A stretch of 19,330 bases of DNA from JBHHZM01 sp046758065 (GTDB taxonomy: Bacteria; Pseudomonadota; Alphaproteobacteria; JAAXGF01): assembly GCA_046758065.1 (NCBI GenBank), contig JBHHZM010000060.1:1-19330 (forward strand). Reading direction: 5' to 3'. Below the pieces are notes generated by a model that saw only the letters and a program-made list of their open reading frames with translations, ran no database searches and was not told the DNA's origin. Positions 14,427-19,330 of the stretch are shown here, piece by piece. Positions within the stretch are counted from its first letter, which is position 1. Every line of letters starts with the position of its first letter. A program made the translations under genes and the position numbers.

Positions 14427-14621
14427 CTAATATGGCCTCCGTATCATAGTACGGGGTCCAGTCACAAAATCGTGATCAGTGCGCCGGAAAAAAACAGTAC
14501 GCTTTGGCATCGTAACGGACGGCCTGGGTCCTCTCCGCTCGCATCCGCGTGTCGGAGCCAGGGCGAACAACGAGAACAGGATCGCCATCGTCGTGCCGGT
14601 CGGTATCGCCATGGCTCGCAC
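14427..14621 (-). CDS. Possible small secreted protein, perhaps frameshifted
   Basis: A GTG at 14621 lies nine bases after GGAGGG and starts a signal-like peptide (VRAMAIPTGTTMAILFSLFALAPT). Read straight, the frame runs through the mer-like operator to a TAG inside the -10 region, which is odd for a real gene. If one base is gained or lost near 14550-14575, the neighbouring frame gives MRAERTQAVRYDAKAYCFF and stops at 14476, before the operator. It follows the barrel gene by 26 bases and could be the third gene of the MerR operon, now damaged. Confidence 0.3.
   Translation of the reverse strand: MRAMAIPTGTTMAILFSLFALAPTRGCERRGPRPSVTMPKRTVFFRRTDHDFVTGPRTMIRRPY
14429..14460 (-). promoter_or_regulatory. 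Mer-like operator and promoter of the HMA-barrel-NHL-ATPase operon
   Basis: On the minus strand TGGACC (14455-14460, -35) and CATATT (14429-14434, -10) are 20 bp apart, around the dyad CCGTA-CTATGA-TACGG (14439-14454). Read on the plus strand this is CCGTATCATAGTACGG, one base different from the operator upstream of the MerR gene (CCGTATCATGGTACGG). The same regulator should therefore bind both. The -35 is weaker than the classical TTGACT. Confidence 0.85.
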
Positions 14622-14647
14622 GCTGAAGGTCCCTCCAAACGCCGTTT

Positions 14648-15487
14648 TCAAAAGTGGTAGACGAACTCGAGACGCGCCCGGTAGTCGGATGACGGCTGGC
14701 GACCGTTGAGGCCGTCGGCGATCGGTATCTGCACGCCGCCGCGGATGGCGAGTTGCCGGTAGGTCCACCAGACCACGGGTGAGACGAACAGCTCCCAGCC
14801 CCCGGTGTTCGCGAGATCAACCCCGTTGAGGTCGTCGCGCCCGGCGCTTTCCCAGTTCAGTTCCAGCATCAGCACCGTGTCGGGCTCGTTGTACTCGGTG
14901 AGGATCGGGCGGATGCCGCCGACGACGTTGAGGAACTGCCGGTCGCCTTTCTCGAGGTCGCCCGCGCCCTCGGTGTTGGCCCGGTAGACGCCGCTCGCGA
15001 ACCAGTACCAGCGGCGCGATTCGTAGCCCGTGGCGATCCCGCCGATGACATCGGTCGAGCCGCTGCCGAGCCGCGGCGTGCCATCGTCGTCGCTGGTCGG
15101 GAGCTTGACCTTGAAGAGCGCGGAGGCCTTGTACTGCGCCCCCGGTAGATCGAGGCCCCAGAACTGGTACTCGGTGTCGAGGGTGATGTCGCCGATGCCG
15201 TCGGCCTCGCCGCCGCCGTCGAGATCGCGCTTGGTGTACGGAACCTCGACTCCGACTTCCCAGTCGGCGGTGAGCCCGTATTCGGCCTCCACCGAGACGT
15301 CATACTCCGTCTCGTGTTCGCTGATGCCGGTGGCTTCTTCGGTGTGAAGACCGAGCGTGAGCTCCGTCCCGCCCTTGAAGATCGTTTCGGGAGCGGGGCT
15401 GAACAGGGGGCCGTGCGCCTGAGCCGGCATATCGAGTGCCGCCGTCGCGGCAAGGCCGACGACGGTGGAGAGGAGAAGCTTTTTCAA
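14648..15487 (-). CDS. Outer-membrane beta-barrel in the merR operon
   Basis: The 279-residue product starts with a signal peptide (KKLLLSTVVGLAATAALDMPAQAHG) and continues PLFSPAPETIFKGG into alternating amphipathic strands, ending in EFVYHF with a terminal Phe. It has the acidic loop LPTSDDDGTPRLGSGSTDVIGG and VYRANTEGAGDLEKGD, shared in outline with the barrel at 13151-14083. I choose TTG 15487, which overlaps the MerR stop codon (TTGA) and sits right at the signal peptide; AAGGGC lies upstream and translation is probably coupled. No ATG fits. A channel or sensor role in the outer membrane is inferred from the fold and the operon. Confidence 0.87.
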   Translation of the reverse strand: MKKLLLSTVVGLAATAALDMPAQAHGPLFSPAPETIFKGGTELTLGLHTEEATGISEHETEYDVSVEAEYGLTADWEVGVEVPYTKRDLDGGGEADGIGDITLDTEYQFWGLDLPGAQYKASALFKVKLPTSDDDGTPRLGSGSTDVIGGIATGYESRRWYWFASGVYRANTEGAGDLEKGDRQFLNVVGGIRPILTEYNEPDTVLMLELNWESAGRDDLNGVDLANTGGWELFVSPVVWWTYRQLAIRGGVQIPIADGLNGRQPSSDYRARLEFVYHF

Positions 15488-15930
15488 TCTGATCGTTCGC
15501 CCTTTCGATGAGCGTCGCGCCCCTCTTCCGTATCCGTGAGGGTCGCCAGGATGGAGCAGGCGCGGAGCGCGCCGCGTCCCGGACAAGCCGCAATCAGGTC
15601 CTCGAGCGCGCCGCGAATCCGCGCGAGCCGCGCGATCTTGCGGTTGACGTCCTCGAGCTTGACGGTCGCGCGCTCGCGCACGTCGCGGCAATCGGCCTTG
15701 GGGTCGGCCCGCAACGACAGCAGTTCTTCGATTTCGCGAAGGGAGAACCCGATCTCCTGGGCCTGCCGAATGAACCGGATCCGATGGACGGTCTCCATCG
15801 GGTAGTCCCGGAAGCCGCTGCTTTCCGGTTTCGGCGGCTGTTCGATCAGCCTCTTGCGCTCGTAGAAACGGATGGTCTCGATGCCGACGCCGGCCTCGCG
15901 GGCCGCTTTGCTGATGGTCATGCGGTTCAT
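15484..15930 (-). CDS. merR: MerR-type (Hg-class) transcriptional regulator
   Basis: The 148-residue protein has the MerR winged helix (MTISKAAREAGVGIETIRFY, then GFRDYPMETVHRIRFI) and a dimerisation helix. Cysteines C81, C116 and C125 have spacings of 35 and 9, the same as the mercury ligands of classical MerR (C82, C117, C126), and CPGRGALRAC resembles the Hg-binding loop. This points to Hg(II) or a similar thiophilic ion. ATG 15930 has GAGGTG upstream, and the operator at 15959-15976 places it under its own control. It is the first gene of an operon with the barrel at 14648-15487 and very likely also controls the operator at 14439-14454. No merA, merT or merB is in the window. Confidence 0.93.
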   Translation of the reverse strand: MNRMTISKAAREAGVGIETIRFYERKRLIEQPPKPESSGFRDYPMETVHRIRFIRQAQEIGFSLREIEELLSLRADPKADCRDVRERATVKLEDVNRKIARLARIRGALEDLIAACPGRGALRACSILATLTDTEEGRDAHRKGERSD

Positions 15931-15949
15931 TGCGATCACCTCGAATAGA

Positions 15950-15981
15950 ACTCTACCTTCCGTACCATGATACGGAGTCAA
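15950..15981 (-). promoter_or_regulatory. Mer-type operator and promoter of merR
   Basis: On the minus strand the -35 TTGACT (15976-15981) is followed by the perfect dyad TCCGTA-TCATGG-TACGGA (15959-15976) and a -10 TAGAGT (15950-15955), with a 20-bp spacer. TTGACTCCGTA...TACGGAAG matches the classical mer operator arrangement of mercury transposons. The start codon at 15930 lies about 20 bases downstream of the -10, so merR is the first gene of its own target operon, unlike the divergent layout of Tn501/Tn21. Confidence 0.92.
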
Positions 15982-16117
15982 GGGTCCATTGTTGGGAATT
16001 TTGCGGGTTATCCGAGGACAGGGGGAAGGGGCTCGTGCTGACACGTTCGAAACGGACGTCGAGAGATCGGATTGCGCGGGCGGAACCGGAGCAGGCACCC
16101 GCCTCGCCGGCGAAGCC

Positions 16118-16334
16118 CTCCTGGAACCCGTCAGAAAGGCGCTCGAAACCTTCGAAAGGCCTCCCGAGCGCATCCTTCAGCGCTGAACCTCGACCCGCGA
16201 CAACGCCGGCATGGAGGGCCTCAACGGCCTGTTCCAGGTCGCGCGGGCAAAGGCCGCGCGGGTACCGCGACACCGCCACCTTCATCACCTGATCTATCTG
16301 ATCGCGGCGCTCCTCGGAAACCTCTCGATTCCAT
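16118..16334 (+). pseudogene. ISL3-like transposase C-terminal remnant
   Basis: On the plus strand the text reads LLEPVRKALETFERPPERILQR, then TGA (16184-16186) where Trp is expected, then TSTRDNAGMEGLNGLFQVARAKA; after a one-base insertion near 16254-16260, RGYRDTATFIT; after a one-base loss near 16289, IYLIAALLGNL. The GLNGLFQxARxxARGY and MIYLIAxPLGN blocks are typical of the C-terminus of ISL3-group (IS204/IS1001/IS1096/IS1165) transposases. With one nonsense and two frameshift changes it cannot be active. Nothing of the N-terminal half is evident. It lies right behind the mer operator and suggests past transposition at this junction. Confidence 0.7.
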
Positions 16335-16448
16335 CTGAAACGTCGAAGAATCCGAGAAATCAGGCTCAATCTGGCCGTTGGTGGCGGTCTGGATGGCAAA
16401 TCATCCACCATATGGCCAGAAACTCGTTTCAACGTTCCCCGAGGCGCG

Positions 16449-16656
16449 ATCTTCGGCTACCATCGGGTCCTGTTTGAGGAGTCATCTGGGGAAGGTCGGT
16501 TTACACCACCTCCGTCGAGCGCCGGCGTCATTACGAAAAAGACTTGGAACCCCTGAAAAAAACCTGGGGGATGCCTGTAAGGCTCCACCCAAGGGCGTGG
16601 ATAAGGTCGCTAAAATGGCCAGGAATGCCGTATCGAAAGTGAAGAAAAATAAATAA
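16449..16656 (+). pseudogene. Possible polysaccharide deacetylase debris
   Basis: Three frames can be joined: IFGYHRVLFEESSGEGR (YHRV is the usual opening of NodB-type deacetylase domains), then YTTSVERRRHYEKDLEPLKK in the next frame, then NLGDACKAPPKGVDKVAKMA ending at TAA 16654-16656 in the third. The last switch falls on a run of seven A (16555-16561). No start codon or full domain is present. Deacetylase genes do occur next to CapK/PaaK-like genes in polysaccharide clusters, which fits the next gene. The reading is an inference from weak similarity and could be wrong. Confidence 0.3.
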
Positions 16657-16691
16657 TTCAAAGTTCCGATAGGAGAGGGCGCTCGTACGCC

Positions 16692-18059
16692 GTGGGAAAA
16701 GAGCCGAAATCACTCCGTCTCCATGTCCCCGTGTCTGCTGTTCCGGGCATCGGCTGGCCCGCCATTCCGGGTCCACGTGAGGCAACGATTCTCGCTCTTC
16801 AACAGCAGCTTGAACGCTCTCAATGGTGGCCGGAAGAAGTCCTACGGAAAATGCAGCTTCACCAGCTTCAGCCGCTTCTTGCTCACGCAAGGAAATCGGT
16901 TTCGTTCTATCATGACAGGCTTGGTGCCATTGCCGGTCTTCGGCCCGGTGATCTCGGTTTTGAGGCTTGGCGCGACATTCCCATACTAAGCCGCCGTGAT
17001 ATCCAGGACGCCGGTAGCGCCTTGTTTAGCAATTCCTTGCCCAAGGAGCACGGCCCGTTGGGTCAAATTCACTCGTCGGGTTCGACGGGGCGCCCGATCA
17101 TGGTCAAGACGACCCGTATCACCGGGTTGTTCTTCGCCGCTTTAAACCTGCGCTATCACCTGTGGCACGAACGTGATTTTTCCGCCAAGACCGTCAAGAT
17201 AACCAGGCCGAGGCCGACCGATGGAAAGGATCGCCCGGTCGGCTGGGTGCCGGGATATCGGTCGGGACCGATGGTGAGCTTTGATGTCAATAAAACCGTG
17301 GATAAACAGGTCGACTGGCTGGTCGATAATAAGCCCGGTTACCTGCTGACCTATCCAACGAATTTACAGGCGATTCTCAATCATTGCCGTAAAACCGGCA
17401 TAAAGTTTCCCCATTTAAAAAGCGTCGCCACCATGGGTGAAATATTGACACCTGAGATACGCAAGAACTGTAAGCGGGATTGGGGACTAGAGGTGAGCGA
17501 CGCCTACAGCGCCATGGAAGTGGGCATGATCGCAATACAATGCCCGGAACATCCTCACTATCATGTACAAAGCGAGAGTCTGCTGGTCGAGATCCTCGAC
17601 GATGCGGGCAAACCCTGCCGACCCGGCGAGGTCGGACGCATTGTTGTGACCGACCTGCATAATTTCGCCATGCCGCTTGTTCGATATGAGATCGGCGATT
17701 TTGCTGAGGTAGGCGAACCCTGTGCCTGTGGAAGAGGCCTTCCGGTATTGTCCCGTATTCTCGGCAGGACCCGTAACCTGCTCCTGATGCCTTCCGGGGA
17801 AAAGACCTGGCCGGTTTTTTCCGGCCGTCTGACAAGAGACTTTCCAGAACTTTCACAGTTTCAGTTGATCCAGCGAACTCCTGAACGGATTGAGGTAATG
17901 CTCGTCGCCAAACAACCACTGTCGGCGGACAGGGAAGAGGCCCTGCGGGGCGTTCTTGGTGAAGAACTCCTTCACGATTTCGATTTCAGAATTATTTATG
18001 TCGATGACATTCCACGCAGCGCCGGTGGAAAATTCGAGGACTTTCAATCAGACATCTGA
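16692..18059 (+). CDS. PaaK/CapK-family adenylate-forming enzyme
   Basis: The 455-residue protein belongs to the phenylacetate-CoA ligase-like adenylating superfamily. The nucleotide loop is SSGSTGRP (128-135), an adenine-side motif is AYSAMEVG (271-278), RYEIGD is at 331-336, and a C-terminal PRSAGGKFEDF carries the likely catalytic Lys (K447). A Cys pair CACGR (C344, C346) is typical of the family. It would activate a carboxylic acid as an acyl-adenylate; the CapK branch is linked to polysaccharide clusters. GTG 16692 is the only in-frame start available; AGGAGAGGG lies about 12 bases upstream. Codons are less GC-biased (many AAA, AAT, TTT) than in the metal genes, suggesting a different origin. 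The substrate is not evident. Confidence 0.92.
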   Translation: MGKEPKSLRLHVPVSAVPGIGWPAIPGPREATILALQQQLERSQWWPEEVLRKMQLHQLQPLLAHARKSVSFYHDRLGAIAGLRPGDLGFEAWRDIPILSRRDIQDAGSALFSNSLPKEHGPLGQIHSSGSTGRPIMVKTTRITGLFFAALNLRYHLWHERDFSAKTVKITRPRPTDGKDRPVGWVPGYRSGPMVSFDVNKTVDKQVDWLVDNKPGYLLTYPTNLQAILNHCRKTGIKFPHLKSVATMGEILTPEIRKNCKRDWGLEVSDAYSAMEVGMIAIQCPEHPHYHVQSESLLVEILDDAGKPCRPGEVGRIVVTDLHNFAMPLVRYEIGDFAEVGEPCACGRGLPVLSRILGRTRNLLLMPSGEKTWPVFSGRLTRDFPELSQFQLIQRTPERIEVMLVAKQPLSADREEALRGVLGEELLHDFDFRIIYVDDIPRSAGGKFEDFQSDI

Positions 18060-18072
18060 GGTGGTCCCACCT
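18059..18072. repeat. Inverted repeat at the end of the PaaK-like gene
   Basis: AGGTGG-TC-CCACCT is a perfect 6-bp stem that begins on the last base of the stop codon. It could form a hairpin at the 3' end of the message. No T-run follows, so rho-independent termination is not supported. Confidence 0.4.
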
Positions 18073-18618
18073 TGTTGGATAGTTTGGCGGCTTGTTTAAA
18101 GTGTATTCGGCCGCCTTCTCCCCGCCGCCAAAACCAGAACACCGACACCCGGCGCGTCGCCGGGGTCTCGCGCTCGTGGCGGCAGATCGGACTGAACGGC
18201 CGGTTGACGAAAAGCCGGAACGACGACAGTATGTCAAAGGGGACGGGGAATACGGACAAGGGAGGCGGCGGACACAGAATAATCAACGAGGGCATGGACA
18301 AACCGCCAAGGGGCGGCGCGCATTCCCGGGCTGGCGCAAGTTGTTTCGAACAACGCGTATCGAGCCGACATTTCTCCGGTGATGCGCGAGCATCCGACCT
18401 GTCGGGTTTGACCCAAGCAACCGATTGAACTCCGGTGGTTGCTTGAATTTCGCGCTTCATGTTCCCTATTCAAATGCTGAACCATGCTGCGCAGATCGCA
18501 GACGAACTGGCGCGTTGGTCAATTACTTCCGGAACCGACGCTTATCCATAGCCTTTACAGGCGAGGTAAAAAAAACGCCGTAGAATGCAACGTAACACCA
18601 CGAAGGGAGACTGGTAGA
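18060..18618. other. Non-coding stretch before the TRAP binding protein gene
   Basis: About 560 bases without a convincing gene. Overlapping frames of up to about 138 codons are open on both strands but give Arg/Pro-rich products with no motif and no good ribosome site. The region holds small inverted repeats (18059-18072, 18086-18115 and 18414-18445), which could be insertion-element or regulatory debris. A promoter for the next gene must lie toward its right end, but no box is clear. Confidence 0.5.
18414..18445. repeat. Perfect 9-bp inverted repeat
   Basis: CAAGCAACC (18414-18422) and GGTTGCTTG (18437-18445) pair perfectly across a 14-base loop; GGGT-TTG-ACCC lies just to the left. It could be an operator for the transporter gene 170 bases downstream or an old element end. 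There is no T-run that would mark a terminator. Confidence 0.45.
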
Positions 18619-19330
18619 ATGACAAAAAGACGTGATTTTCTCAAGAAAGCAGGGCTGGCAACCGCCGGCGCGGCGGCGGCCTCGACGTTTCCCGCGCCTT
18701 ACGTGAAAGGGCAAACCACCATCAAGTGGCGGCTGCAGACCTATGCCGGTCCCGCCCTGTCCGAGCAGGTCATCAAGAAGTCGATCGACGCCTTCAACAA
18801 GGTGGCGAACGGCGAGATGGTGATCGAGTTGTACACTGCCGATCAGCTGGTGCCCACCGGCGAGCTGTTCAGGGCCATGCAGAAGGGAACCATCGACGCC
18901 GTCCAGAGCGACGAAGACTCGATGGCGGCCCCTGTCGATGTGTCCGTGTTCGGCGGTTACTTCCCCTTCGGGTTGCGCTACAGCCTGGATGTTCCCACGC
19001 TGTTCCACCGCTATGGCCTGAATGAAATCTGGCAAGAGGCATACGGCGAAGTGGAGAACGTCACCTGGCTGAGCGCCGGGTCGTGGGACCCTTGCCATTT
19101 CAATACGGTCAAGCCGATCCGCAGCCTCGAGGACTTCAAGGGCCTGCGCGTCTATACCTTCCCAAGCGCCGGCAGGTTCCTCACCCGCTTCGGGGTCGTG
19201 CCCGTGAACCTTGCCTATGAGGACGCCGAGGTGGCCGTCCAGACCGGCGAACTGGACGGCATCGCCTGGTCCGGTATCACCGAGGATTACACCGTCGGCT
19301 GGGCCGATGTGACCAACTACTTCCTGACGA
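18619..19330 (+). CDS. dctP: TRAP transporter DctP-type binding protein (partial)
   Basis: Only the first 237 codons are in the window; the gene runs off the right edge. The start ATG 18619 follows AAGGGAGA. The N-terminus MTKRRDFLKKAGLATAGAAA is a twin-arginine (Tat) signal, with cleavage probably before residue 30. The mature part matches DctP-family periplasmic binding proteins of TRAP transporters: IKWRLQTYAG at the start, and DFKGLRVYTFPSAGRFLTRF with R177 in the position of the conserved Arg that pairs with a carboxylate substrate, followed by EDAEVAVQTGELDGIAWSG. It would bind an organic acid for import by the DctQM membrane parts expected downstream. The Tat rather than Sec signal suggests folding or cofactor binding before export. 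Confidence 0.92.
   Translation, partial: MTKRRDFLKKAGLATAGAAAASTFPAPYVKGQTTIKWRLQTYAGPALSEQVIKKSIDAFNKVANGEMVIELYTADQLVPTGELFRAMQKGTIDAVQSDEDSMAAPVDVSVFGGYFPFGLRYSLDVPTLFHRYGLNEIWQEAYGEVENVTWLSAGSWDPCHFNTVKPIRSLEDFKGLRVYTFPSAGRFLTRFGVVPVNLAYEDAEVAVQTGELDGIAWSGITEDYTVGWADVTNYFLT

Noticed and set aside
15953..16432. A minus-strand 159-codon frame behind merR
   Set aside because: It ends inside the mer promoter and is antisense to the decayed transposase, whose recognisable residues are on the plus strand.
16555..16562. Programmed -1 frameshift at A-AAA-AAC
   Set aside because: There is no start codon or complete domain on either side, and a homopolymer indel or decay explains it better.
18072..18460. 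Overlapping open frames on both strands before the TRAP gene
   Set aside because: Products are Arg/Pro-rich, no ribosome site or motif is seen, and I could not tie them to a known transposase.
1..19330. CRISPR arrays, tRNA or rRNA genes
   Set aside because: No regularly spaced direct repeats, cloverleaf-like genes or rRNA sequence were seen.

Overview
The window is high-GC DNA from a Gram-negative bacterium. It is probably a member of the Pseudomonadota, most likely an alphaproteobacterium; this is inferred from base composition, cytochrome and Sco biogenesis genes, outer-membrane barrels and a Tat-exported TRAP-type binding protein. It is an accessory metal-handling island. Almost everything from 104 to 15,930 lies on the minus strand, and the exception is one divergent MerR-family regulator at 8682-9122. 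Very long plus-strand open frames opposite the ATPases are antisense shadows of GC-rich genes.

Left part (104-8518, copper and divalent-metal handling). From right to left it holds a Zn/Cd/Pb-type P1B ATPase, a CtaG-family cytochrome oxidase assembly protein, a small Cys-containing exported protein, a wrecked multicopper-oxidase C-terminus, a 48-residue Met-rich membrane peptide, a c-type cytochrome and two thioredoxin-fold proteins (DsbE-like and TlpA-like). A textbook CueR/HmrR-type promoter (2249-2279) follows, driving a Cys-rich membrane protein, a Met-rich periplasmic protein, a possible tiny lipoprotein, an SCO1/SenC protein and an unknown exported protein. The ATPase has its own MerR-type promoter (19-bp spacer) facing the divergent MerR gene.

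Middle part (9440-15981, the most unusual unit). A regulator with the Hg-type MerR cysteine spacing (C81, C116, C125) starts an operon with an outer-membrane beta-barrel protein. A second, nearly identical mer-like operator lies in front of a tight run of genes: a MerP-like exported HMA protein, a second related beta-barrel, a membrane-anchored six-blade NHL propeller, a possible 44-residue peptide, and a P-type ATPase with YPC in place of CPC and HMA domains at both ends. No merA or merT is visible. I read this as one MerR-controlled metal export or sensing system spanning inner membrane, periplasm and outer membrane; the metal is not known from sequence alone.

Right part (15982-19330). Debris follows: a decayed ISL3-like transposase fragment (one nonsense codon, two frameshifts) and possible polysaccharide-deacetylase debris. 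Next come a complete PaaK/CapK-family adenylate-forming enzyme with less GC-biased codon use, about 560 bp without a convincing gene, and the first 237 codons of a TRAP transporter binding protein running off the edge.
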